Part shown: positions 45,097 through 54,714 of the stretch, in pieces
How positions within the stretch are numbered: the stretch's first letter is position 1
How the letters are laid out: the number at the start of each line of letters is the position of its first letter
Assembly: GCF_014648655.1 (NCBI RefSeq)
Contig: NZ_BMRN01000001.1
Coordinates: forward strand, 1-64,000
Reading direction: 5' to 3'
DNA from: Streptomyces atratus
GTDB lineage: Bacteria > Actinomycetota > Actinomycetes > Streptomycetales > Streptomycetaceae
Length of the DNA: 64,000 nucleotides
The notes under the pieces: generated by a model
What the model was told of the DNA's origin: nothing
The model's database searches: none
Seen by the model: the letters and a program-made list of their open reading frames with translations, nothing else
Position numbers and translations under genes: made by a program

Positions 45097-47124
45097 GTGA
45101 GATCCACGCCCAGCCGTCGTGCCACCGCGACCGGCGCTCTGATAGCCGCAGCAGCCCTCCTCGCCGTCGGAGTCCAGACCGGTACGGCCACTGCCACTCC
45201 CGGCAGCGCCACAGCGGCAGCGACCGCCGGCGCCAACCGCGGCGCACTGGCCAAGCAGCTCACCCCGTCCCAGCGCGCCGAGCTCATCCGCGAGGCCGAC
45301 GCGAGCAAGGCAGCCACGGCCAAGGAGCTCGGTCTCGGCTCTCAGGAGAAGCTCGTCGTCCGGGATGTCATCCAGGACAACGACGGCACCACGCACACCC
45401 GTTACGAGCGCACCTTCGCCGGGCTTCCGGTGCTCGGCGGCGACCTGGTCGTCCAGGAGACCAAGGCCGGCGCGACCGAGAGCGTCACCAAGGCGTCCAA
45501 GGTCAGCAGCGGTCAGCTGAAGGCCGTGGACACGACGGCCGATGTCGCGCCCGCCGTGGCCCAGAAGCAGGCGCTCGGACTCGCCAAGGCCGACGGCTCC
45601 AAGAAGACCGCGGCCGACCGGGCACCCCGCAAGGTGGTCTGGATGGCGCAGGGCAAGCCGCAGCTCGCCTACGAGACCGTCGTCGGCGGACTCCAGGAGG
45701 ACGGTACCCCGAACGAGCTGCACGTCATCACGGACGCGTCCACCGGCGCGAAGCTGTACGAGTGGCAGGGTGTCGAGAACGGCACCGGCAACACCCAGTA
45801 CAACGGCCAGGTCACCCTCGGCACCGCCCCGTCGTACACGCTGACCGACACGGGCCGCGGCAACCACAAGACCTACAACCTGAACCACGGGTCGTCCGGC
45901 ACCGGGACGCTGTTCACCAACTCCACGGACGTGTGGGGCAACGGCAACCCGTCGAACGCCGAGACGGCCGCCGCGGACGCCCACTACGGCGCGGCCGAGA
46001 CCTGGGACTACTACAAGAACGTGCACGGCCGCACCGGTATCCGCGGTGACGGTGTCGGCGCGTACTCCCGCGTCCACTACGGCAACGCCTACGTCAACGC
46101 CTTCTGGCAGGACAGCTGCTTCTGCATGACGTACGGCGACGGCGAGGGCAACCTCAAGCCGCTGACCTCGCTCGACGTGGCCGCGCACGAGATGTCGCAC
46201 GGTGTCACCGCCGCCACCGCCAAGCTGGTCTACAGCGGCGAGTCCGGTGGCCTCAACGAGGCGACCAGCGACATCTTCGCCGCGGGCGTGGAGTTCTACT
46301 CCAACACCGCCGAGGACCCGGGCGACTACCTCGTCGGCGAGAAGATCGACATCAACGGCGACGGCACCCCGCTGCGCTACATGGACAAGCCGAGCAAGGA
46401 CGGCGCGTCCAAGGACGCGTGGTACTCGGGCATCGGCAACATCGACGTCCACTACTCCTCGGGCCCGGCGAACCACTTCTTCTACCTGCTCTCCGAGGGC
46501 AGCGGCGCCAAGGTCATCAACGGGGTCTCCTACGACTCCCCGACCTCCGACGGCCTGCCGGTGACCGGCATCGGCCGTGCCAAGGCCGAGCAGATCTGGT
46601 TCAAGGCGCTCGCCACCAAGTTCACCTCCACCACCAACTACGCGGCGGCCCGCACCGGTACCCTCGCCGTGGCCGGTGAGCTGTACGGCACGACCAGTGC
46701 CGAGTACAAGGCGGTCGGCGATGCCTGGGCGGCCATCAACGTCGGCACCCGTGACGGCGGCAACCCGGACCCGGGCGGCAAGGTCTTCGAGAACAAGGCC
46801 ACGGTCAACATCCCGGACGGCGGCGCGGCCGTCACCAGCTCGGTCAACGTCACCGGCGTCACGGGCAACGCGCCCAGCACCCTCAAGGTCGGCGTGGACA
46901 TCACCCACACCTGGCGCGGTGACCTGGTCATCGATCTCGTCGCCCCGGACGGCACGGCCTACCGGCTGAAGAACTCCTCGATCTCCGACTCCGCGGACAA
47001 CGTCCAGACGACCTACACGGTCAACGCCTCGTCCGAGGTGGCCAACGGCACCTGGAAGCTGAAGGTCCAGGACGTCTACTCGGGTGACACCGGCAAGATC
47101 AACAGCTTCAAGCTGACCTTCTGA
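45097..47124 (+). CDS. Secreted M4 (thermolysin-family) metalloprotease with P/Homo B domain
   Basis: GTG 45097 behind AAGGAG gives 675 residues. A Sec signal peptide (Arg-rich, then ATGALIAAAALLAVGV) is followed by an FTP/PepSY propeptide, then the M4 catalytic domain: HEMSH at 364-368, third zinc ligand Glu388 in GGLNEATSD, and the catalytic His in DVHYSSGPANH. The C-terminal about 105 residues form a P/Homo B domain (VNIPDGGAAVTSSV to INSFKLTF). It is an extracellular zinc endopeptidase made as a zymogen, a usual type in Streptomyces. A strong terminator follows. Confidence 0.95.
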   Translation: MRSTPSRRATATGALIAAAALLAVGVQTGTATATPGSATAAATAGANRGALAKQLTPSQRAELIREADASKAATAKELGLGSQEKLVVRDVIQDNDGTTHTRYERTFAGLPVLGGDLVVQETKAGATESVTKASKVSSGQLKAVDTTADVAPAVAQKQALGLAKADGSKKTAADRAPRKVVWMAQGKPQLAYETVVGGLQEDGTPNELHVITDASTGAKLYEWQGVENGTGNTQYNGQVTLGTAPSYTLTDTGRGNHKTYNLNHGSSGTGTLFTNSTDVWGNGNPSNAETAAADAHYGAAETWDYYKNVHGRTGIRGDGVGAYSRVHYGNAYVNAFWQDSCFCMTYGDGEGNLKPLTSLDVAAHEMSHGVTAATAKLVYSGESGGLNEATSDIFAAGVEFYSNTAEDPGDYLVGEKIDINGDGTPLRYMDKPSKDGASKDAWYSGIGNIDVHYSSGPANHFFYLLSEGSGAKVINGVSYDSPTSDGLPVTGIGRAKAEQIWFKALATKFTSTTNYAAARTGTLAVAGELYGTTSAEYKAVGDAWAAINVGTRDGGNPDPGGKVFENKATVNIPDGGAAVTSSVNVTGVTGNAPSTLKVGVDITHTWRGDLVIDLVAPDGTAYRLKNSSISDSADNVQTTYTVNASSEVANGTWKLKVQDVYSGDTGKINSFKLTF

Positions 47125-47152
47125 ACCCGGAGCCGGGTCCGACCCGGCACAG

Positions 47153-47186
47153 CCGCCCGGGAGGAGCGCACGCTCCTCCCGGGCGG
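47153..47186 (+). terminator. Rho-independent terminator of the metalloprotease gene
   Basis: Perfect 15-bp stem, CCGCCCGGGAGGAGC (47153-47167) and GCTCCTCCCGGGCGG (47172-47186), with loop GCAC and TTTCC after it, 29 bp past the stop codon. Confidence 0.9.
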
Positions 47187-47339
47187 TTTCCTGTTCGCGG
47201 CAGACACAGGTCGGCCGGGGTTGTCCGCGTGGGTCAGGGTCTCCCGGGCGACGAACAGGTTGTCGGACCCGGCGGGGGACGGCGATGCCCATCCGGTTGC
47301 GCAGGGCGTTGAAGCCGGTGTTGGGTTCGGACAACGAAC

Positions 47340-47368
47340 GGGCCCGGCACCGCACAGGTGCCGGGCCC
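47340..47368 (-). terminator. Hairpin terminator after glgP
   Basis: Arms GGGCCCGGCAC (47340-47350) and GTGCCGGGCCC (47358-47368) pair perfectly around 7 bases, 13 bp past the glgP stop in the leftward direction. Confidence 0.8.
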
Positions 47369-47381
47369 ACAGGACGGTGCG

Positions 47382-49985
47382 TCAGCGCATCAGCAGACCC
47401 GCGCCGTCACCCATCGACTCCATGGGCAGTGCCACCAGGCCGAGTTCCGCGCTGGTCGCCAGCAGCGGATGGGCGGGAAGCACCCGGACCGTGTAGCCGT
47501 ACGGCCCGGTGCGATCGAGGGCCAGCGGACCGTCGTACAGCCAGCGGCCCTCCAGGTCCTGGCCCCCGGCGGGCTTCAGCGGGAAGACCTGGGCGTCCGA
47601 GATCCCGTCGGCGGCGTCCACCCGGCCCGCCACCGCCTGCACCTCCACATCGGCCGGCTCCAGCACCCCGAGGGCGATCCGCACCCGCAGCACCAGCGTC
47701 GACCCCAGCTCGGCCGAGCCGCCCGCCGCATTGGGCGCCACGGCCTCCACGTGGTCGACGGCCACGCGCGGCCAGGCGGCGCGGACCCTGGCCTTCCAGT
47801 CGGCGAGCTGCCGGGCCGTGCCGGGATCCAGCGCACGCTGGGCGATCGCGGCGGGCGCGTACAGCCGCTCCACATACTCGGACACCATGCGATCTGCCAG
47901 AACCTTGGGCCCGAGGGTGCCCAGCGTGCGGCGGACCATCTCGATCCAGCGCTCGGGGAGCCCTTCGCCGCCCCGGTCGTAGAAGCGCGGCGCGACCCGG
48001 TCCTCGATCAACTCGTAGAGGGCGCCCGCCTCCAGATCATCACGGCGGTCCTCGTCCATGGCCAGACCGTCGGCCGTCGGGATCGCCCATCCGAAGTCCG
48101 GCTCGAACCACTCGTCCCACCAGCCGTCGAGGACCGAGAGATTGAGGCAGCCGTTGAGCGCGGCCTTCATGCCGCTCGTACCACAGGCCTCCAGGGGGCG
48201 CAGCGGGTTGTTGAGCCATACGTCGCAGCCCGGGTAGAGCTTCCGCGCCATGGCCATCCCGTAATCCGGCAGGAACACGATGCGATGACGCACCCGGGGA
48301 TCGTCGGAGAACCGCACCAGCTCCCGCACCAGCCGCTTTCCGCCGTCGTCGGCGGGGTGGGCCTTGCCGGCGACGACGATCTGGATCGGGCGGGTCGGGT
48401 GGAGCAGCAGTTCCCTCAGCCGGTCGCGGTCGCGCAGCATCAGCGTCAACCGCTTGTACGAGGGCACTCGCCGGGCGAAGCCGATCGTCAGCACGTCCGG
48501 GTCCAGCACGCTGTCGATCCAGCCGAGTTCGGCCGCTTCCGCGCCCCGGATGCGCCATGAGGCGTAGAGCCGCTCGCGCACCTCGGTGACCAGTTGTCCG
48601 CGCAGGGCCCGCCGCAGGTCCCAGAGTTCCCGGTCCGGAACGTCGGCGGCGGAGTCCCAGCGTCCGGGCGTGCCGCCGTATCCCTTGCGCAGCCGGAGGA
48701 TCTCGGGCGCGACCCAGGTGGGTGCATGGACCCCGTTGGTCACCGAGGTGATCGGCACCTCCGCGGCGTCGAAGCCCGGCCACAGCCCGGCGAACATCTC
48801 GCGGCTGACCGACCCGTGGAGGGTGGAGACCCCGTTGGCCCGCTGGGCGAGCCGCAGCCCCATAACCGCCATGTTGAAGACCTCGGGCTCGCCGCCGGGG
48901 TGGGTCTCCACGCCCAGTTGCAGGATGCGTTCGACACCCACTCCCGGGAGTTCGCCGTCGTCCCCGAAGTGCCGGGCGACGAGTTCGCGGTCGAACCGGT
49001 CGATCCCGGCGGGCACGGGCGTGTGGGTGGTGAAGACTGTGCCGGCCCGCACGGACTCCACCGCGGAGTCGAAGTCCAGCCCGGTGCCGGAGAGTTCACG
49101 GATGCGTTCGAGTCCGAGGAAGCCGGCGTGTCCCTCGTTGGTGTGGAACACCTCGGGCGCCGGATGCCCCGTGAGGCGGCAGTACGTCCGCACGGCCCGT
49201 ACGCCGCCGATGCCGAGGAGCATCTCCTGCAGCAGCCGGTGCTCGCTGCCGCCGCCGTACAGCCGGTCGGTCACCTCGCGTTCGCCCGGCGCGTTCTCCT
49301 CCACGTCGGAGTCGAGCATCAGCAGCGGTACGCGTCCCACCTGGGCCTGCCAGATGTGGGCGTGCAGCGAACGGCCACCGGGAAGGGCGAGGACCACCCG
49401 GCTCGGGGTCCCGTCGGCTTCGCGGATCAGGGTCAGCGGCAACTCGTTCGGATCGAGTACGGGATAGTGCTCCTGCTGCCAGCCGTCGCGGGACAGGCTC
49501 TGGCGGAAGTAGCCGTGCCGGTAGAGCAGGCCGACCGCGATGAGTGGGACGCCCAGGTCGCTGGAGGCCTTGAGATGGTCGCCGGCGAGGATGCCGAGCC
49601 CGCCGGAGTACTGGGGCAGTGCGGCGGTCACACCGAACTCGGGCGAGAAGTAGGCAACGGCGGCCGGCAGCTCCGCTCCCTGGGCCAGCTGCTCCTGGTA
49701 CCACCTGGGACCGTCCAGGTAGTCCCGGAGGTCTGCGGACACCTCGGCCAGCCGGCGCAGGAACTGCTCGTCCAGTGCCAGCTCGGCGAGTCGCCCCGCG
49801 GACACGGCACCGAGCAGCCGCACGGGGTCGCATTCTGCCGTCCGCCGGATCTCCGGGTCGACGGCCTGAAAGAGCTCACAGGTCTCGGTGTGCCAGGACC
49901 AGCGCAGATTGCGGGCGAGGTCACTGAGTGGTTGAAGGGGATCGGGGAGGACGGGACGCACGGTGAACCGACGAATGGCCTTCAC
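47382..49985 (-). CDS. glgP: Alpha-glucan phosphorylase
   Basis: GTG 49985, behind AAAGGTGG, gives 867 residues; an in-frame GTG at 49994 is the alternative. It is the DUF3417-containing actinobacterial phosphorylase: N-terminal region with FTVRPVLPDPLQPLSDLARN, the GT35 core with ACGTSGMKAALNGCLNLSVL containing PLP-lysine Lys607. It removes glucose-1-phosphate from the non-reducing ends of alpha-1,4-glucan (and, in GlgE organisms, also acts on maltodextrin made by GlgE). It is divergent from glgE across 607 bp, so synthesis and breakdown may be co-regulated from the shared intergenic region. Confidence 0.95.
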   Translation of the reverse strand: MKAIRRFTVRPVLPDPLQPLSDLARNLRWSWHTETCELFQAVDPEIRRTAECDPVRLLGAVSAGRLAELALDEQFLRRLAEVSADLRDYLDGPRWYQEQLAQGAELPAAVAYFSPEFGVTAALPQYSGGLGILAGDHLKASSDLGVPLIAVGLLYRHGYFRQSLSRDGWQQEHYPVLDPNELPLTLIREADGTPSRVVLALPGGRSLHAHIWQAQVGRVPLLMLDSDVEENAPGEREVTDRLYGGGSEHRLLQEMLLGIGGVRAVRTYCRLTGHPAPEVFHTNEGHAGFLGLERIRELSGTGLDFDSAVESVRAGTVFTTHTPVPAGIDRFDRELVARHFGDDGELPGVGVERILQLGVETHPGGEPEVFNMAVMGLRLAQRANGVSTLHGSVSREMFAGLWPGFDAAEVPITSVTNGVHAPTWVAPEILRLRKGYGGTPGRWDSAADVPDRELWDLRRALRGQLVTEVRERLYASWRIRGAEAAELGWIDSVLDPDVLTIGFARRVPSYKRLTLMLRDRDRLRELLLHPTRPIQIVVAGKAHPADDGGKRLVRELVRFSDDPRVRHRIVFLPDYGMAMARKLYPGCDVWLNNPLRPLEACGTSGMKAALNGCLNLSVLDGWWDEWFEPDFGWAIPTADGLAMDEDRRDDLEAGALYELIEDRVAPRFYDRGGEGLPERWIEMVRRTLGTLGPKVLADRMVSEYVERLYAPAAIAQRALDPGTARQLADWKARVRAAWPRVAVDHVEAVAPNAAGGSAELGSTLVLRVRIALGVLEPADVEVQAVAGRVDAADGISDAQVFPLKPAGGQDLEGRWLYDGPLALDRTGPYGYTVRVLPAHPLLATSAELGLVALPMESMGDGAGLLMR

Positions 49986-50592
49986 GTATTCCACCTTTAC
50001 AGGGGACCTGCGAATCCGAGGGGACGCACCACGGTGTGCGCCTCTCCGTCACCCTTGACGTTGACGGTGGGCCGTGCACCGCGGCCACGGCGCGCGACCG
50101 GCTCACAGCGCGTGCCGCCGGCCGGGTCGCCCGCCGGCGATTCCGCCCCGTGGCGATCTCCGCCCCGCCCGCCCCACCTCATCCGCATCCCGGGCCCCGG
50201 ACGGCCGGTCCAGGCACATCCACCACATGGGTAATGGCCGATTCCATCACCTCGTTCGGTCTTGTGGCACTTCGCGCCAAGGAGAAAGCTGCCCAGTGGC
50301 GTCCGGAGGGGCGTCGGCGAGCCCCGGGCATGCGGGGCGGCGCTCGGCGCATTCAGGTCGTCACAGATACGCCCGAGTAGTTGACACACCACCGGATCGG
50401 TCCCCCGAGAAGCATGGGAAGGCTTCTCCGGTACACAGCCCGAGCCCATCCCGGGACCACGCGAATGCCGCCCGAATGCAGCGCGAATGCGAGGCACCTG
50501 CGGGACAGGTTTTCATCCGGTTTACATCCGCGCAACACATCCGCGCCCCAGCAGTTCGAGTGCCATTCGAGTGAATGCGGACAGGAGCGGCC
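49986..50592. other. 607-bp divergent control region between glgP and glgE
   Basis: No gene is supported; all open frames here are shadow-like. It contains phased CGAATGC repeats (50462-50490) and three CATCCG words (50514, 50525, 50538). The segment 50380-50590 is less GC-rich than the flanks, as expected for promoters. The AGGAG at 50583-50587 is the glgE ribosome site. Confidence 0.6.
50462..50490 (+). repeat. Three CGAATGC words at exact 11-bp phasing
   Basis: CGAATGC begins at 50462, 50473 and 50484, one helical turn apart, so all copies face the same side of DNA; a related GTGAATGC is at 50571. They lie about 100-130 bp upstream of the glgE start, a place where an activator or repressor could bind. 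Confidence 0.6.
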
Positions 50593-52773
50593 ATGCCCAC
50601 ACCCCGTCAGCCGTCAACGGAGCAGCTAGAAAGGACGGACCCCATCGGTCGCGGTGCGCGTATTTCGCCCTCCGCGGCCGCATCGTGCCCCGTTCAGCCC
50701 GAGCTCCAGTCCCCAGGTGATTCCATGATCGGTCGCATTCCCGTGCTCGACGTCCGTCCCCTCGTCGACTGCGGCAGAAGGCCCGCCAAGGCCGTTGCGG
50801 GAGAGACCTTCCAGGTCACCGCGACCGTCTTCCGCGAGGGCCATGACGCCGTCGCAGCCAATGCGGTCCTGCTGGATCCGAGCGGGCGTCCCGGTCCCTG
50901 GACGCCGATGCGCGAGCTCGCCCCTGGCACCGACCGCTGGGGCGCCGATGTCACCCCGGTCTCCGAGGGCCGCTGGACGTATACGGTCGAGGCCTGGAGC
51001 GACCCGGTCACCACCTGGCGACAGCACGCCCTGATCAAGATCCCGGCGGGGATCGACACCGCGCTCGTCCTGGCGGAGGGCGCCGAGCTGTACGAACGGG
51101 CCGCCGCGGGCGTACCCAAGCGGGACGGGCGCGAGGCGGTGCTGGACGCGGCCGACGCCCTGCGCGACGGGTCCCGCCCGGCCGCCGCCCGGCTCGCCGC
51201 GGCGCTGGTCCCCGAGGCGCAGGCCGCGCTCGCCCGTCACCCGCTGCGCGAACTGGTCACCGCGTCCCGCCCGCTTCCTCTGCTGGTCGAGCGCCGGCGG
51301 GCCCTGTTCGGCTCCTGGTACGAGCTGTTCCCCCGCTCGGAGGGCGCCAGGGTCGAACCGGCCGAACCGGCCAGGGCGAAGAAGGGCAGGGCGGGGAAGC
51401 CGGGAAAGGCTGCAAAACAGCCGGCGAGGATCATCAGCGGCACCTTCCGTACGGCTGCCGAGCGGCTTCCCGCGGTCGCCGCCATGGGTTTCGACGTCGT
51501 CTATCTCCCGCCCGTCCACCCCATCGGAACCACCCACCGCAAGGGCCCCAACAACTCGCTGTCCCCCGCTCCCCACGACGTGGGCGTGCCCTGGGCGATC
51601 GGCTCGGCCGAGGGCGGTCACGACGCGGTCCATCCCGAGCTGGGCACCCTCGACGACTTCGATCATTTCGTCGAGACCGCCCGCACCCTGCGCATGGAGA
51701 TCGCGCTGGATTTCGCGCTCCAGTGTTCTCCCGACCATCCTTGGGTCGAGAAACACCCCGAGTGGTTCCACCATCGCGCCGACGGCACCATCGCCTACGC
51801 CGAGAATCCGCCGAAGAAATACCAGGACATCTATCCGATCGCCTTCGACAAGGATCTGCGCGGCCTGGTCAGGGAGACGTTGCGCATTCTGCGCTTCTGG
51901 ATGGATCACGGGGTACGGATCTTCCGCGTCGACAATCCGCACACCAAGCCGGTGATCTTCTGGGAGAAGGTGATCGCCGATATCAACCGGACCGACCCGG
52001 ATGTGATCTTCCTGGCCGAGGCATTCACCCGGCCCGCAATGATGAAGACGCTCGCCGTCATCGGCTTCCAGCAGTCGTACACGTATTTCACCTGGCGCAA
52101 CACCCGGCAGGAAATCACCGAATACGTCACGGAGCTGTCGGGCGAATCCGCCTCCTGCATGCGGCCCAACTTCTTCGTGAACACCCCGGACATCCTGCCG
52201 GGTTACCTCCAGGAGGGGGGCCGGCCGGCCTTCGAGGCGCGGGCCGTTCTCGCCGCGACGCTCTCCCCGACCTGGGGCGTGTACGCGGGGTACGAGCTGT
52301 GCGAGAACACCCCGATCCGGCCCGGCAGCGAGGAGTACATCGACTCGGAGAAGTACGAAATCCGGCCCAGGGACTGGGAGTCGGCCGAGCGCGAGGGCCG
52401 TTCGCTGGCTCCGCTCATCACCTCGCTCAACCGCATCAGGCGCCGCCATCCGGCGTTGCAGCAGCTGCGCGATGTGCACTTCCACTCCGCGGACAACGAC
52501 GCGTTGATCGCGTACAGCAAGCGTTCGGGTTCGAACATCGTTCTGGTGGTCGTCAACCTCGACCCGCACCACACCCAGGAGGCCACGGTCTCGTTGGACA
52601 TGCCGCAACTCGGCCTCGACTGGCACGAGAGCGTGCCGGTGCGCGACGAGCTCACCGGCGACACCTATCACTGGGGCAGGACCTTCTATGTGCGTCTGGA
52701 GCCGGGCGTCACGCCCGCGCACATCGTCGTCCTGCGACCGTCCCCGCCGACCGGAGGGTCACCCACACCATGA
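50593..52773 (+). CDS. glgE: GlgE, alpha-1,4-glucan:maltose-1-phosphate maltosyltransferase
   Basis: ATG 50593 (AGGAG six bases upstream) gives 726 residues; an ATG at 50725 just before the conserved [10 protein letters not shown] is less likely but would drop only a variable tail. GH13_3: N-terminal domains, then the barrel with nucleophile Asp447 ([10 protein letters not shown]) and acid/base Glu476 ([10 protein letters not shown]), 29 residues apart as in the characterised S. coelicolor enzyme. Transfers maltose from maltose-1-phosphate to the non-reducing end of glucan. Oddity: a Lys/Ala/Gly-rich insertion (about residues 252-281) just before [12 protein letters not shown], where the S. 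coelicolor enzyme, from memory, has a short loop. ATGA overlap with treS. Confidence 0.96.
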   Translation: MPTPRQPSTEQLERTDPIGRGARISPSAAASCPVQPELQSPGDSMIGRIPVLDVRPLVDCGRRPAKAVAGETFQVTATVFREGHDAVAANAVLLDPSGRPGPWTPMRELAPGTDRWGADVTPVSEGRWTYTVEAWSDPVTTWRQHALIKIPAGIDTALVLAEGAELYERAAAGVPKRDGREAVLDAADALRDGSRPAAARLAAALVPEAQAALARHPLRELVTASRPLPLLVERRRALFGSWYELFPRSEGARVEPAEPARAKKGRAGKPGKAAKQPARIISGTFRTAAERLPAVAAMGFDVVYLPPVHPIGTTHRKGPNNSLSPAPHDVGVPWAIGSAEGGHDAVHPELGTLDDFDHFVETARTLRMEIALDFALQCSPDHPWVEKHPEWFHHRADGTIAYAENPPKKYQDIYPIAFDKDLRGLVRETLRILRFWMDHGVRIFRVDNPHTKPVIFWEKVIADINRTDPDVIFLAEAFTRPAMMKTLAVIGFQQSYTYFTWRNTRQEITEYVTELSGESASCMRPNFFVNTPDILPGYLQEGGRPAFEARAVLAATLSPTWGVYAGYELCENTPIRPGSEEYIDSEKYEIRPRDWESAEREGRSLAPLITSLNRIRRRHPALQQLRDVHFHSADNDALIAYSKRSGSNIVLVVVNLDPHHTQEATVSLDMPQLGLDWHESVPVRDELTGDTYHWGRTFYVRLEPGVTPAHIVVLRPSPPTGGSPTP

Positions 52774-54476
52774 TCGTCAATGAGCCCGTCCACGACCTGT
52801 TCGAGGACACCCCGGCCAAGGACCGCGATCCCGACTGGTTCAAGCGCGCCGTTTTCTACGAGGTCCTCGTCCGGTCCTTCCAGGACTCCAACGGCGACGG
52901 CATCGGCGACCTCAAGGGCATCACCGCCAAGCTGGACTATCTGCAGTGGCTGGGCGTCGACTGCCTCTGGCTGCCGCCGTTCTTCAAGTCGCCGCTGCGC
53001 GACGGCGGCTACGACGTGTCCGACTACACCGCCGTGCTGCCGGAGTTCGGCGATCTGGCCGACTTCGTGGAGTTCGTCGACGCCGCGCACCAGCGCGGGA
53101 TGCGCGTGATCATCGACTTCGTCATGAACCACACGAGCGATCAGCACGACTGGTTCCAGCAGTCCCGCACCGACCCGGAAGGGCCGTACGGCGACTACTA
53201 CGTCTGGGCCGACGACGACAAGCAGTTCCCGGATGCCCGGATCATCTTCGTCGACACGGAGACGTCCAACTGGACCTTCGACCCGGTGCGCAAGCAGTAC
53301 TACTGGCACCGGTTCTTCTCCCACCAGCCCGATCTCAACTACGAGAACCCGGCGGTGCAGGAGGAGATCATCTCCGCGCTGCGCTTCTGGCTGGACCTCG
53401 GCATCGACGGATTCCGTGTGGACGCCGTGCCGTATCTCTACCAGCGGGAGGGCACCAACTGCGAGAACCTCCCGGAGACGCACGACTTCCTCAAGCGGGT
53501 ACGCAAGGAGATCGACGCGAACTACCCGGACACCGTGCTGCTCGCCGAGGCCAATCAGTGGCCGGAGGATGTCGTCGACTACTTCGGCGAGTTCCAGGCC
53601 GGCGGCGACGAGTGCCACATGGCGTTCCACTTCCCTGTGATGCCACGGATCTTCATGGCCGTCCGGCGCGAGAGCCGCTACCCGGTCTCCGAAATCCTGG
53701 CGAAGACACCGGCGATCCCGAAGAACTGTCAGTGGGGAATCTTCCTGCGCAACCACGACGAGCTCACCCTCGAAATGGTCACGGACGAAGAACGCGACTA
53801 CATGTACGCGGAGTACGCCAAGGATCCACGGATGCGGGCCAACATCGGTATCCGCCGGCGGCTGGCACCCCTGCTGGACAACGACCGCAACCAGATCGAG
53901 CTGTTCACGGCGCTGCTGCTGTCCCTGCCCGGCTCCCCGATCCTCTACTACGGGGACGAGATCGGGATGGGCGACAACATCTGGCTGGGCGACCGGGATG
54001 CCGTACGCACTCCGATGCAGTGGACTCCCGACCGGAACGCCGGGTTCTCCTCCAGTGATCCCGGCCGGCTCTACCTCCCCACGATCATGGATCCGGTCTA
54101 CGGCTACCAAGTCACCAATGTCGAGGCGGCGATGGCCTCCCCGTCGTCGCTGCTGCACTGGACGCGGCGGATGATCGAGATCCGTAAGCAGAACCACGCC
54201 TTCGGTCTCGGCTCGTTCAACGAACTGCCGTCGTCGAACCCCGCCGTGCTCGCCTTCACCCGGGAGCACGGTGACGATCTCGTGCTGTGCGTGCACAACT
54301 TCTCGCGGTTCGCGCAGCCGACGGAGCTGGACCTGCGGTCGTTCACCGGGCGTCATCCGGTGGAGCTGATCGGTGGGGTGCGCTTCCCCGCCATCGGTCA
54401 GTGGCCCTACCTGCTGACTCTCGCGGGACACGGGTTCTACTGGTTCCGGCTGCGCAAGGACGCGCCGCCGAGCTGA
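52770..54476 (+). CDS. treS: Trehalose synthase (trehalose/maltose isomerase)
   Basis: A 568-residue GH13_16 enzyme. Its ATG overlaps the glgE stop (ATGA, 52770-52773). The barrel motifs are [10 protein letters not shown], nucleophile Asp218 in DGFRVDAV, Glu260 in LLAEANQWP and Asp330 in LRNHDELTL; the C-terminal beta domain ends at [13 protein letters not shown]. It interconverts trehalose and maltose, supplying maltose to the maltokinase encoded 238 bp downstream. There is no fused maltokinase domain, so TreS and kinase act as separate proteins. An unrelated longer frame upstream of 52770 is a shadow of glgE. Confidence 0.96.
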   Translation: MIVNEPVHDLFEDTPAKDRDPDWFKRAVFYEVLVRSFQDSNGDGIGDLKGITAKLDYLQWLGVDCLWLPPFFKSPLRDGGYDVSDYTAVLPEFGDLADFVEFVDAAHQRGMRVIIDFVMNHTSDQHDWFQQSRTDPEGPYGDYYVWADDDKQFPDARIIFVDTETSNWTFDPVRKQYYWHRFFSHQPDLNYENPAVQEEIISALRFWLDLGIDGFRVDAVPYLYQREGTNCENLPETHDFLKRVRKEIDANYPDTVLLAEANQWPEDVVDYFGEFQAGGDECHMAFHFPVMPRIFMAVRRESRYPVSEILAKTPAIPKNCQWGIFLRNHDELTLEMVTDEERDYMYAEYAKDPRMRANIGIRRRLAPLLDNDRNQIELFTALLLSLPGSPILYYGDEIGMGDNIWLGDRDAVRTPMQWTPDRNAGFSSSDPGRLYLPTIMDPVYGYQVTNVEAAMASPSSLLHWTRRMIEIRKQNHAFGLGSFNELPSSNPAVLAFTREHGDDLVLCVHNFSRFAQPTELDLRSFTGRHPVELIGGVRFPAIGQWPYLLTLAGHGFYWFRLRKDAPPS

Positions 54477-54714
54477 CCCGGCGTCACTTCGCACCACCAA
54501 CCGCGGGGCGGTTTCCGCCGCCCCGCACGGGGCACCCTCACCCGCATCGGACACTTCCGACCCCTTCAGGGTCCTATCTGGCGTTTCGATCCCTTCGAGT
54601 CGAGTCCGTACGGACCATCCTGACCCGACACGTCCCGCACAGCCGGACAGCTATTGCCGCAATCCGGGACACTCTTCGCATCCTGTGGTGTGCCCGGGGA
54701 AAGGACGCGATGCC

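Noticed and set aside
47205..47345. A minus-strand stretch reading PNTGFNALRNRMGIAVP
   Set aside because: Looks slightly gene-like, but short, frame-broken and without a family match I can name; may be a tiny gene relic.
45019..47370. A 783-codon minus-strand frame opposite the M4 protease
   Set aside because: Val/Gly/Arg-rich shadow; the protease has complete motifs and a ribosome site.
50462..50543. The CGAATGC/CATCCG repeats as a CRISPR array
   Set aside because: Repeats are only 6-7 bp, with 11-13 bp period, far below CRISPR repeat and spacer sizes.
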